Source of the DNA: Bryopsis sp. KO-2023
Lineage: Eukaryota; Chlorophyta; Ulvophyceae; Bryopsidales; Bryopsidaceae
DNA: 64,000 nt
Assembly (NCBI GenBank): GCA_030272585.1
Contig: BSYQ01000005.1
Location: 5,673,501-5,737,500, forward strand
Direction: 5' to 3'
Positions 8,446 through 21,117 of the stretch are shown here, piece after piece (position 1 is the stretch's first letter; the number at the start of each line of letters is the position of its first letter). The notes beneath the pieces were generated by a model, which saw only the letters and a program-made list of their open reading frames with translations, was not told the origin of the DNA and did not search any database. The position numbers were made by a program, and so were the translations under genes.

Positions 8446-11400
8446 ATGGTCTCCGGCGGCGGCTTAGCAGGGCTGCGAATGTCAGCAGGGATGAAGGCGG
8501 CACGGGGAGGAGGAAGGGGCTTGGGGGTGCCTATGGACCTGTACGGGCACACGCCTACAGAAGTCACGCAGTTCAAAACGTGGACGGGTTTCATGTTTTC
8601 GCTGGTGGTGATCATAGTTGTTAGCGCGTCAGTCGGATATGTGGTGTATGAATATGTCACACTCCCCTACGACCTCGCCGAAAGTCAGGGTTTGTACGAC
8701 TCCGAGCTGCTGCTGGGGCCTGACACGGAAGTACCGGTCCCCGAGGTGTGTGCGTTGGTTATAACTCAGTGCTGCTGGTGTCAGAAAATTCCCTGAATGA
8801 CAAAAAAAAAAAACAGCCTCCTGAGATGCCCCATTTTCTTTATAATTTTTGTTTTTGTTTTTTCCAATTCACAAGCATGCAAAATCCATTCTGATTTTTC
8901 TGAAAAGTGGTTTCCCCGGGGCTTTGCAGTTCGGGGTGCAAGTCGTCACGAGCAACCAGACTTTGCTGAACGTGAGCCAGTATCCAGAGGTTGTCGACAT
9001 ATTTTTCTGGCAGAACTTTATCCTGGGGGATGGACTGGGTGGTCCATGTCCTGGACATTTCAAGGGAAAGCGGTGCAGGAAAAGAGTCAGGATTCCATCG
9101 GAGCGATGTATTTTTCATGGGGAACTGGAAGATGATGTCAAAGTGGATGCTTTGTGAGTAGAGCATTCATAAAAATACACATGCTGTGTGTTGCTCAGAC
9201 ACATTGAATGGTTTTTACACCCATGACCTGGTTTCAGAGGCACTTCGATTTCCCATACTCAAGTGAGGTCGAAAAATTGACAAACACATGGTCAATTTTC
9301 AGCTTGTCTGTTGAACGGATATGTACCACTACCTGCTGTCTATAAACCCAAACCTGAGAATTGACTCTCTTCCCCTGTGTTTCAATTTTTATTTTTTTTC
9401 CCTTTGTAGCTGTCCGATGTGGGGCTACCTGAACGAATACACCGATGAAAATGGAGCTTTGCAGATCGATTTTGTGCCAACTAGCAACAGAACCAATGCT
9501 ACTGTCCCTGCCATTCAGGTAAGGTTTGCTTTTCTTGAATATTTCCTACTTTTACTCACCCATCATTTCAGGCAGACAGCATTGGTTAAATGGTTTGCTG
9601 TTGCCTGTTCTTCGATGGGAAAATTCTAGAAACTTCCCATCTTTTTTTTGGAAAGATTTTCATTTTTGAATGTATTGAGTGAAGCAGCCAAATATGTGCG
9701 CAACAAAAAATTAAGAATATTGCTGATTGGAGAATATTACCAGGATCAATAAAGCAGACGCTCCAATTAAGCAGATAACATTTTATTCCTAGCCTGAGAA
9801 TGGATATCTTTTTCCATTTTTTGTTTTTTGTTTTCTTTTTCCAGCGCCACTCTCGGATAAATTCTACCAAAGTGACAGTTGTTTTTGTTGCAACCTGACG
9901 ATCTTGATAGAACTTTATGTCGATATTTTATTCAGGCCCAGTTCATGGATGAGTTGTATGCATTCGTGGAAGCCGAGGTCAATGTTAACCTCACAGGTTT
10001 GGAGCTCCGAGGGAGTGAATTGGAGCTGAATTTGTCACACATTTTCGGAGGTGATTAATTCACAGAATATAGTTCATTGACACTCAAGCCATTCCAAAAT
10101 ATCACCACAGCACGGTCCCCCCCCCCAAAAAAAAAAAGAACCTGCCTTCCAATGGCCAAAGGTCACCTGGTGTTACACCCTTGAATGTCGTCTCTAGTAT
10201 TTTTCAATTGTTGGGTGAACTTTTTACCCATCATGATAAAAATTTCATTAGAAAAAAGTTCTTTCTTGATCAAAAAGAGAATCGGCTATGCAAAACAATA
10301 CATTATGATAATTTCGTCTGAACAAAGTGAATTTTTCTTTTTTTCACTTGCTAGGCTAAGACAACACTTCTTTCATAGGAACCAGTTTTGGGAGTGGCAC
10401 TCACATGGCCAGTTTTATTTGGTTGAATTTGCAGGTCAGATTGCATATCTTTGTGCGTACACCAGGCACGTACTGTTCGACATAGGGATCAATGATATTG
10501 TGCCGAAGGTGAGCAACAGCAAACAATATCTGATTATGTTCATCATATAATATATATTTTTTAAATTTCAAATATGATGACCATTAATCATAAATAAATA
10601 AATTAATATTTATTTTTATTTTTATTCTGTTGGAGCATATCAACACATACTCATATTTTCCAGAAAAACTGTAGACGATAAACAAACAAATGAATTGAGT
10701 ACAAGTGTTGTGACTTGATTGATTGCATTTCTGTGTTGTGAAATCTCAGAAATTCGTGAGGTGGTCCCAGGCTGTTGAAATCAAGGAATACTTGTCCAGC
10801 AAGGTCGACATTCCACTGAAAACCAGAGAAGTGGGCAAAGGCAATTTCATCGTGGATTTTGATTTTTTGGAGTCAGAATATCAAGACGTGATCGTTGGCA
10901 ATGTGGTGAGGCCTCCATTCACTTCTATATGCTGTATGTCATAGACATCAGGGATAATCTACGATGTTTTTCCATAATGGTTTTTTGCTGAGTTGCTTGA
11001 TTGACTTCGAATTTTGATTGAACAGAATCTGACCCTGGAACGTATATGACGGGAAAAAAAGACAATGTTCGTTGCTTTGTTTTTGTCAACGAAATATGCA
11101 AGAGTTTGATCTCCGAAATATTCAGGCTCTTCAGTTAATATTTGGAACATGTCCTGGAAAATCCGATGTTTTTCTTATTATGAATTTGGTAACCCTGTAG
11201 CACCCCACCCCCCCTCTCCTCCTCTATTTATGACAAAAGGCTTTTTTTCCGTATAAATGCAAAAAAAAACTAAAATCTAAAAAAAAAACTAGAAAAAACT
11301 GGAGTGACTTGATACAGAAAAAAATTTAAAAAATGTTCATCCTCGTTTGCGTAGGCACAAGAACTGGACGATGCTGAGTATATTCCGAGTCTATTTGCTC

Positions 11401-12223
11401 TGCAAAACTCCACTGGCAACCTGCCACTGCTCTTTCGTGAAGAGACAGGAGTGTATGAAAATCAAACCGAACCTGAGACACTCAAGGTAAGGAAGAAAAA
11501 AAGAAGTGAAACCTGCATATTCGACAGCAGAACTAGCGTGCGAGAAAAAGGTAAAAAGGAAATGCAATCAGAGAAACCCTATGTTCTGAGAAGCAACGCC
11601 AAAATCCCCATTGCCAATTTCCAGGCTCGTTACAGTTCTTTTCTGTAATCCCTCAGAAAGAATGGTTCATCATTTTCTTTGCGATTGCTTGCAAAGGACG
11701 CCCCCCCCCCCCCCCCCCCCCGTCTTTTTTTACATCGCTTGTTTCTTGGTTCATTTTTTTTGATTGCCATCAACAAAGACCATGTTTTCATCTTGCCTTG
11801 GATGGTGGTGCACAGCTCTCCAAGGCATTCTTTCACATCGACAGTGATGCTGCCCTGTTCAAAATGACCCCCCCTTCCACGATTTTCGACATCTTGGGTC
11901 TTGTCGGCGGTTTCCTGTCGCTGTTTTCGCTGCTGATTGGTTGGCCAGCCATGATCATCAACCAGATGATGTTTTCCCATGCACTCAAGAGAGCAATGAG
12001 GTCCGGAAAAGTGCCGCCAGAGTATCTCGACAAGGGGGGTGCTGTGAAGGTAGACAAAGCCAACGAAGTTCTGGAGCAGTTGAACAGTTTGGACTCCAGG
12101 TCAGGATTCAGACTCATCAAATGGAGGAGGTGGAGGAAGAAGAAATCATCTCGGAGCATCTCCAGCAAGACAGAGTCGGTCCAGGCTGCAGCTGCGGTCG
12201 ATGAAGGGACGTCGAGTGCTTGA
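8446..12223 (+). CDS. two-membrane-span glycoprotein of unknown family, copy 1
   Basis: Eight exons: 8446-8745, 8930-9153, 9410-9518, 9936-10050, 10435-10508, 10750-10905, 11355-11486, 11816-12223; 505 residues. A short N-terminal tail is followed by membrane span 1 (about 47-70, TGFMFSLVVIIVVSASVGYV). A loop of about 320 residues holds many N-X-S/T sites (NQT, NVS, NRT, NAT, NLT, NLS, NST) and a Cys motif CPGHFKGKRCRKRVRIPSERC. Span 2 (about 394-416, LGLVGGFLSLFSLLIGWPA) precedes a basic, Ser-rich tail. The glycosylation sites place the loop in the ER lumen or outside the cell. The layout resembles two-span channels (DEG/ENaC, P2X), but I recognise no family signature. All exon borders and phases match the inverted paralogue at 18911-23889, which strongly supports the model. 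ATGs at 8479 and 8491 are alternative starts. Confidence 0.85.
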
Positions 12224-12278
12224 GTCTGACGTGTGAAGCTTGAGTCTGACGTGTGAAGCTTGAGTCTGACTTGTGAAG
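12219..12278 (+). repeat. 20-bp tandem repeat, three copies, over the stop codon
   Basis: The unit CTTGAGTCTGACGTGTGAAG is repeated three times (last copy with one change), starting within the final codons so that each unit brings a fresh in-frame or near-frame stop. Confidence 0.85.
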
Positions 12279-13399
12279 AGAGAAGGGGAAAGAGGGAAAA
12301 AAAGCACAGGGAAAAAAAGAGGAAAAAAATAACAGAGAAGATACAAGGGATATGCAAGTTTTGATTAAAAATGGAGGCGTGCATGCGTAAATCATGGGCA
12401 TGCAGCATACCAAAGTCAGACAAGATCGTGAAAAAGAAAAGGGAAGCAAGTTGATCATATTATCATGTGATATACATATATATATATGTACATATATTTA
12501 CTTCAAAAAAAACACCTCATTAAGAATGGAAGGGGGTCATTCTCCATTTTTTCAGTCATGAATTGACGTAATGGTGGATGTGTTCTCCTTTTGATCCATT
12601 TTCAAAAAAAGAAGTCCATGCGGTTGGGTTTTTTATTCTATTGTTACAGATTTGGACAAAAACTAATAAGGCCTTCTCTCATTTCAAAGTGGGATGGTTT
12701 TTCTTTTTTTCCTTTGTGATATTTTTACCAGCAAGTGCCAAGTGAGGAGGCTACTATAACCACCGATGTTACATTTTCAACAAAAAAGAAAAAAAAAGTA
12801 TAAGTATAAAAAAAGTAAAAGAAAAGAAAAAGTCCTTTTTAAGAAAGGGAAGGGGGGGGGGAATAGGGTTTCTGAAGAAAAGATACAGGAGGTGTTTTAC
12901 TGTTTGATGGTGTTTTACTATTTGATCGGTTTGTGAGGATATGTGGACACTTCACAAAAATGACCTGACCTGTTGTAATCATATCTCTGGTTACCAAAAA
13001 AAAAAAAGCTTCCTTGTTTTGATATTTCGGCCATGCAGTTTCAGGAGTAGAGATGTCCCTGTGCTTGTGAATTTCGATTTCACCCGAAAATGAACTTTCG
13101 ATGAGGAGTTTTTGTTGCCCAAATGTGAGAAAAAATGTATCAACTTTTTACCCAACTTTGATAGAACTTTCTATGATTTTTTTTTACCCAAGTGCAAAAT
13201 GATTCATCAGGAAATCGACCAATTTGGACTTATTTGATAGCAACATCACGTGTTTCTTGGACTCCACACAGCCCAGGTCTGTACAGACGTGTTTCATGTG
13301 GTTTTTCCTGTTTTTTCATGCGGCTGGTGCTGGAATGGGTGAGCCGGATAGGTTGCAAGACGCTTCCGTCGCTCATCGTGAAGTCCGTCATGCAGCAGC
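12224..13399. other. intergenic, no recognised gene
   Basis: Apart from the end of the 20-bp repeat it holds AT-rich sequence, a short TATATA run near 12480 and A/G homopolymers; the last 200 bases are less AT-rich and form the presumed promoter and leader of the PYROXD2-like gene. Confidence 0.6.
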
Positions 13400-16300
13400 A
13401 TGAATTTGGAGCGCTCGATCGACTTTCCATTCAAAATTTCAGTGATTGACCATCCAGGCTGCGCTGTGTGCGATGCGATCAGGGCATTGATCGCTTGTGC
13501 GATGTTCGCTGCGGTGGCCCGACTAGCGCGTGAGGTCGATTCCACTGTGGGTCTGCTGGCACGATCGCTGTCGCGTACCAGCCAATCGACCGATGTGGTG
13601 GTGGTCGGAGGGGGGCATAATGGCTTGATCGCCGCCACCCTGCTTGCAACACAGAATCTGCAGGTTGCGAAAGTTAGAGAAATCAAAGAAATCACCAGCT
13701 GCCTTTCAATTCAATTTTTGTTGTACAACAGAAAAGGAGAAAAAACAAAAATAATAGAACCCAAAATGGAACATCGATTGGATGTCTGTTGAATAAAACA
13801 TAGGTGACACTGCTGGAAGAGAGATCGATGGTGGGGGGCGCTTGCAAAACTGAGTATCCATTTCCTAAAGCTCCTGGATTGGCGGCTTCGACGGGTACAG
13901 CAAGAAAATGAAATGTAGGATACACATGCTCCATTGGTCGTTTTTTTTTCTACCTGATTTTCTGGGGCATTTTGCCATTCTGACGCCCCTTTGGAAAACT
14001 TATCACATGTTTTAATCTTAATATGTGACACAAATTTGGGCAACCAGGGTTCAAAGTTTGATGCGTTTGCTTGCCTAGGAGCTTATCTTCTTGGAGTGAT
14101 GCCTCCCGAACTGATGCAACTTCTTGACATAAAAATTCCAGTGTTTCGTCGAGACCCTCACCTTTTTTTGCCAACGACAGGTGATGCTTCAATTCTCATT
14201 TATCGTTATTTATGAGCTCAAAACTTGTAAAAATCCCAATGGCGTATTTGATTTTTCATTTGGAGGCAACGAGCAATCACTTTTGAATACAGCAGGAGCT
14301 AACATGCTTTTTTTTCTCTAATTGATTTTTAATTTCGTGATTTTTTTTCTTGGAGCGGCTCTTCCACCAATGCTGAACACATGGTCTGTGAAGTCGTCGT
14401 TTTTTTCTTCTGATTTTTCTTCCTGTGTGCAGTTTTTTTTTCTTTCTCCTTTTTTTCTTTTGCCTCACTTTTTGTTATTCATCCGTTTGATGGAGAGCCC
14501 GTGAGTATTTTCAGGTGATCGACATTTGCTGCTGGGTTCGAATGAAATTGACACCGAAAGGCAAATGTTGAAGTTTTTTTCCAAGCAAGACTGGTCAGCC
14601 ATGCAAGCATTAGAGGTGGTTCATCTTTTCCTCCGAAATCCCCCCCCCCCGTTATGGAAAAAGATGAAACGAAAAAAAAAATTGAAATATGACCATCTAA
14701 ATGGTCACCCATCTTTATGTACCCAAGAATAACAAGTAGTAATTTCCTTCTTTTTCTTGAAATTTTTTCATAAAAATAGTTTTGTGCCCTTTTCTTTTTC
14801 TTTTTTTTTAAGAAAATAAGCAACAGGAAAAAAAAACCCTCAATCAAAATGCATGCAGGAGGAGTTGAACATATTTCGCCAAGACATCGGCCCCACATGG
14901 ATGATGCAACCTTTGTCGATCGAACAGACCGCCGAAAAATATGTCAGATCGCCCTACAAGCAAGCCTTCGTGAATTTGTGTAGAGGCAGCATTTTGGAGT
15001 ATTTGAACAGATTCGATTTCAAGAGCGATTTGATAAAAGCCATGTACATTGTGGGGGACGGCACTATAGGGCTTTCTGGGGATTTCGATACGCCTGGGTC
15101 TGGAATGAATTTCCTGGTGCATAACATGGTGAGCCCTGATTGAACCACAGGTTTTAACAGAAAAAAAATGAAAAAAATGAAAAGAAATGAAAACAGAAGA
15201 AAAAAACACATGAAAAAAAATGAAAACCACCATCACTGAAAGTTTATTTGCTCCCTCATATGGTTGCGGAGATTCTTCTGAGTTTGGGTTGAATTACCAT
15301 TTTTGTTTTTTGAGGCACCAGTAGTGTTTAGTGAGCCGGTTGGTTAAAGCCCAAGTTGTGGGGTTTTATACCAACTGGCGTGCTTGGGTTTAGTTTTGTT
15401 TTGTTTTCTGGGACTTGCTGTGTTTTTCCAATTTTTTCACTGTTTTGATTCTAGACCAGGCTTCCTGGAAGCGATGGCAGTTGGATGATTGTTCAAGGTG
15501 GAATGGGGGCAGTAACCCAAGTTCTTGCCAGGAGAGCTGTAGAGTCGGGTATATTTGATTATATTTAATACAATGTTATCTATTATATTATTTAAAAGAG
15601 AAATAAACAATCTCAAATTCCAGTTCCTTTCCGTGCAATGCACTGATCAAGTCAAGGTTTGGCATTGCCAATGGCCGCTTCTTTTCCTCCCACCCAACCC
15701 CTTTCTGAAATGAAATGTACGTTTTCCCAGGCGTAAGCATACGAACAGGGTCGAAGGTCGAAAAGATAGTGATTGAAAACGGGGGAAAAGCATGTGGGGT
15801 GTTGCTGGAAGGTGACAGGGAAATTCGAGCATCCGCTGTCGTGGTCAATGCCGACCCTTTTACTTTGAGAAATTTGATCGGAGGGAGAGGCATTTTTCCG
15901 TCAGATTTTGATGCCAGGTTGGATTCCATGGAGCGAGATGGAACTTCTTTGAAGGTGGGCTTTGAATTTTTTCTTGAACAAATTGAATAGCATGATCACT
16001 AGTGCGCTCCCCCCCCCCAAAAAAAAGCCACGAACAAATGAAAAATCAATGATTTTCACCCACTGATTTTTTACTTTTTCTTGCACTGATTTTTTTTTTA
16101 TACATCAAAAATGCTAATATCTTCCCTCCCCCCCCCCCTTTTTTTTCCCTTTTTTTCTGGATTTTTTTTTCCTCCAACAGCTTGATGTGTTCAATATGTG
16201 TAGTTGAACCTAGCTCTGAAGGGTCTACCCAAATTCACTTGTTCGGATTCGCCCGATACACTCAAAGGCACCATACACATAATACCCAATGGCGACAACC

Positions 16301-16913
16301 CCTTGGATGAAATCAAACGAGGGTGGAAAAACTGCAAGCAAGGAAAGCTTCCGGAATTTCCTTCCATGGAAATGTATGTGCACACCACGGTGGACGAATC
16401 GCTGCGAAATCGAGAAGGTCATCACAACGCTGCACTCTTTGTGGATTCCATGCCTTTCGAAATCGACGGCTCCAGTTGGGAAAACGAAATGGAGGCATAC
16501 TCGAAACACTTGATTTCGATTTTGGATGATTTCGCTCCAGGTGAAGTCTCTTAGACTCGTTTTTAGGATTTGTGAACGGATGCTAGGATGCTGGGGCGTG
16601 GTTCTGCCATTCGTCTTGTGTGTTCGATTTTGATTTTGACAGTTTTTGTTTGCTTGTAGGCACTCTGGAGCTGGTGGTAGATACCTTCCCTTTGCCACCC
16701 CCTGAGATTGAACATCATTTTGGAATGCACCGTGGGCACATCCACCACATCGATAACTCATTCGGTTTCTCGGACAGATTCCCTTACAGCACCCCCTTGG
16801 AGGGGCTTTATTCTTGTTCGGCCGGCACTCACCCTGGAGGCTCGGTCATTGGATGCGGGGGGTATAATTGTGCAACAAAACTGTTACAGGATCTGGGGAG
16901 GAGACCACAATGA
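13400..16913 (+). CDS. PYROXD2: PYROXD2-like FAD-dependent oxidoreductase
   Basis: Nine exons: 13400-13663, 13804-13894, 14079-14180, 14515-14615, 14859-15128, 15455-15548, 15731-15954, 16204-16540, 16660-16913; 578 residues, close to the family length of about 580. The family (pyridine nucleotide-disulfide oxidoreductase domain 2, related to phytoene desaturases) is associated with mitochondria in animals; its substrate is not firmly known. Seen here: a Rossmann FAD motif DVVVVGGGHNGLIAA, the following strand end LLEERSMVGGACKTEYPF, LGVMPPELMQLLDIKIPVFR, a central GDGTIGLSGDFDTPGSG, an interior VVVNADPFTLRNLIGG and a C-terminal FAD-binding PLEGLYSCSAGTHPGGSVIG. The N terminus before the FAD motif is about 60 residues and basic, compatible with an organelle leader. 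The gene sits between two inverted paralogous genes. Confidence 0.9.
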
Positions 16914-18910
16914 AAGAAACTGAGGGGGGGGATTTGCAGAGGGGCGCAAAGGAAATGCTCAACGATAAACCACAGATGTGTGGTATTTGGTGTAAATATC
17001 AGCAGAAACTCTTCCTAATGTGTTGATGCGTCGATGAAGTGTGATGCCGGGCTCATCTCGTGTCATTTCCCCATATTTCAAGAAACTGAAAATAACTAAA
17101 AATGTGCATTTCACTTTGTACCTTGTACAAGGTGGTGCTTGTGTGTCAGAAGTTACCTACAACACCCGTTGCACATTTCCCCATAAAATTCCGAATGCCA
17201 CCAGACTTGAAAAATGCAAATAAAGGTTTTGGACTGAAGGAGAAAGGAAAGGGCACCATGATGCACCAAAATACCTTACCAGAGCAATAACCAAGTATTT
17301 TCTTTCAATGAACACAACACACTCTTTAACTACATTGCATCATTATCATTCAAGACCCCACAAATTGTGCCCCAAAAGATGACTAATATCAATGAATGAA
17401 CCAGCTTGATGTCGAAGCCCAACATCCTTTCCACCCATTCCCACTAAATGCAAACCGACCAATGGTTTGCATGTTTTTTGTTTTTGCCCAAAGTAACCTG
17501 GTAGGCTTCCTGGGGTTCTTTTTCTATATCGTGATTGGATTCCCCTCCCTCAGGCAAAAACAAAAGAAAAAGGAAAACTGGAAACAAAACCCACAATAGA
17601 GCCCAAGATTGGCTTGATTATGTTCTGCTTTGAGCGTTCCCCCCCCCAAAAAAAAAATGAAAAAAATGAAAAAAAAAAATGGGGAACCACCTCTCCTATC
17701 CAGAAAAGGTAGGAGAAAAAAAAAACAAGGTTGAAGAGGACCTTGTCCCTCTCCTCATTTCCAGAAACAGAAATGAAAAAAGAACATGTGGAAATGACAT
17801 GAAACAATTTGGGGAGGGGCTGGGATATCTCTCCCCCTCCCCTCCCCACGAGAAAAAAAAAGAAGAAAAAAACACAAACACAAGTGGATGCATACCAACA
17901 TATTATCCAGGTTCAAAACACTTCACTCCATAATACATTGTTCCAACGCTTTCCAACCCATATTTTCAAATACAACACACAAACACATCCCCTCTTTTTT
18001 TTTTTTTTAGGGGGGGAGGGGGCCTAACCACAGGAATTTTAAATCAAGTTTCGCTTGAACTTCATTTTCTTTTTCTTCTCTTCTTGCTGACAACCCCCAA
18101 TAATGAAAACCCAATCTCACTGACCGTTTTTTTTTCCAAAATGTACGCTTTTTCAATTCGTAGTTTGCAGTTTTTGCATTTTATCTTTCTCTATTCCGCT
18201 GAACTGGTCAATTTGAAAAATATTCTTTCCCCCCTTTCCTCCCCCTTCCCCCCAACTCTTTTTTTTTGTTAATAGTTCGATTTCAAAATCAAACACACAT
18301 TTCTTTTTTCGCTATTTTTCTTTCTAGTATGAAGGTTGATTTTGAAATCAAGCACCCCAATATCCTTTCGCAACACTCTGCCCCTTGAACATCACGCATA
18401 TGCATGCATAGGTTTCTATCTAGCATACAAATGAACCCAAATCAGCTCATGCACCCTCACTCCACCCCCCCCTAAAAAAAAAAAACATAAAAAACCCACC
18501 AACACTCACAAAAAATAAAAGAAAATTATCGCATAATGGATGAAATCGCGATTTCGCTCCAGATTCTTCCCCAATATCGGTAAAACACGTTTACCCACCC
18601 ACCCACAGAAAGAGGCCAAAATTTATCCGTGCCCCCAAAGACAACGATGTGCTATATTTCGTTTCGTTTGACTTCCCAAAAACTTTTTGCTTTGATAAAG
18701 TGCATACCGTGAAAGTGACCTATCGTTGTGTTGCATCGATATCCAACTCAAAATGCAACTTTGCTTTTCCGACAGAAAAAACAAAACGGCAAAAAACCCC
18801 CACACACATCCATCCCACTCAGCAAAACCCTGGTGTGTTTTCCAACACCAAAAAATCCTGTTCTCTTTTTGAATCTACTTTTCGAAAAAGGTGCGTGGAG
18901 GAGTCAGACC
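16914..18910. other. intergenic, no recognised gene
   Basis: Region between the convergent PYROXD2-like gene and copy 2 of the membrane protein gene. AT-rich with C7-A9 and T10-G7 homopolymer tracts (about 17641, 18000). Nothing coding recognised. Confidence 0.6.
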
Positions 18911-21086
18911 TCATTCTTGATTTGTTTTCACCGAAGCCAGAGCTGGTGCCGGAGCCGTCTCAGAATCCTTGTTCGAATTCCTCTTCTTAGTCGATGATTT
19001 TTTTTTTTTCATCCAGACCCTGAGGTTTTTCCTGGAGCTGGGTGGGCTGTCGTAAATCTTATGCAGCTCATCCAACACTTCGCTGGCTTTGTCGACCTTC
19101 ACGGAGCCGTCCCTGTCCAGGTAATCATCAGGGATGGAGCCCCGTTTCCTGGCCTTTTTCAAATCTCTGGAGAACATTACTTGATTGATCACCATGGCTG
19201 GCCAGCCGATGAGCAGCGAAAACAGCGACAAGAAACCACCGATGAGCCCCAAGATGTCGAAAATTGTGGAAGGGGGGGTCATGTGAATTCGCCTGGCGTC
19301 CCGATCGATGTGGAAAAAAGCCTTCGAAAGCTGAAAGGAGCACAAATTCAATTCCAATTCATGCGACAGGTTTCTTCTTCTCTCAGAACCAGAAATAGAA
19401 ACACATGTAACTGAAAAAAACCTCGTTTTTTGATCCTGATTTCCTTTTCCACTGTTGGAAGCTATGTCGTTCTTGCGGATGATTGATAATTGTTATTTCC
19501 CCCCAGCCCCAACAGAAAAGTCGAAAAAAATGTGCTACGAATAGTAGTGAGATTTCTTCTGCCGGTGGTCTGACTCACCGTGAGTGTTTCGGGGGCTGTT
19601 TTATTTTCAAATTCTCCGAGCTGATCGTTGAACTTCAGTGGGAGGTTGTTGGTCGAATTTTGCAAGGCGAAAAGACTAGGAATATGTGTTGCATCGTCCA
19701 GCTCTTGTTTCTTTTTTGACACCAAAAATGAAACCAAGTGAATTCAAAAAAAGAAAATGAAGGGGTAATGAAGTTACTGAAGAAGGAAAAATTGAAGATA
19801 TCAAGAAAACACAGAACTCTAAGGCCAAATTCCTGATGTCTCGATTCTCAGCGAAGCCCCCCAACATGATCCAAGGGAAATAAGTAAACGTAAATTTTAC
19901 TAAACCACCTTTTCTACTACCTTTCTTTCTTTGAAACACCCCAATATATTTCTGAATAATGCAAACAAATTATTCCAGGAAGTCACTATAAATATATATA
20001 TATATATATAATCATTAATCATCGTTCAAGAAAGGGTGCGATAATGGAATCTTCTCAATGGCGTATTCAATCAACAGGGCATTTTTTCTTCTATTCTTTT
20101 ATTCTTTTTGGAAAAATGAATCGATGAGAAGAAAAGAAAAAAAACATACATGTGTATGGCACTTGAATTTTGGAATACGGATTTCCCTGAGAAAAACTTC
20201 ACTCGATAAATCTTTGCGTGGAGGAAAACATTTCAACTTTTTTACAAAAAAAATAAAAGCAAATAACGTACCACATTGCCAATCACAACGTCGGCATAGC
20301 CCCCCTCCAAGAAGTCAAAATCCACCACAAAATTTCCTTTAGAAATATCTCGGGTCTGAAAGGGAACGTCCATTTTGCTGGACAGATACTCCTTGATCTC
20401 AACCGACTGGGACCATCGCACGAATTTCTAACATAAATCCAAAAGGCAGAAAAAATAACATCATAATAGTGTTGCATTGTAGCCGCCGCTTGGACTAGAC
20501 CATGGAGGGTTTTAACACTGGGATGACTTGAAACACAAGGGTTGAGCTTTGTAAAAATTACTGCATGTTTTTTTCACAACGCTGATAGGAATCCTGAACC
20601 GCAAATTATGAATGATTTTGTCAAAGGGGCCCCCCAAAAAAATAAAAATAAAAATAATGAAACGAAACCCCCCCCCCATAAACACAAAACAAAACGAAAC
20701 GAAACGAAACAAAACAAAGCAAAACACAAGGAGCCCAATTCATAACGGCAAAAATTCTCACCAGTTTCAGAGGATCATCGATTCCAATGTCGAAAAGAGA
20801 GTAGCGATTGAACGCACAAATATAGGCAATTTGACCTGTGCACAATATCGCAATTGGTTGCAGAGTAAAAACAATCCATCGTGAAATCAAGAATGCCATG
20901 AAGTAGCTGCACTTATGCAGCAAACCCCGACTCTCACATTGTTGCCCCCCCCCAAAAAAAAAAAAATTGAAAAAACTCCCACAAAACTTAGGCTATCCAG
21001 CACACTATACATACAATGTGCAAACTCTGTAAAGGGAATTACCACAATTTGTATGACTCATTCATTGATTTTTCCACTTCTTTTTC

Positions 21087-21117
<31 letters not shown>

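Noticed and set aside
14048..14078. Earlier acceptor for exon 3 of the PYROXD2-like gene (SKFDAFACL reading)
   Set aside because: It does not match the phase of exon 2; the acceptor at 14078 gives frame continuity through STGAYLLGVMPPEL.
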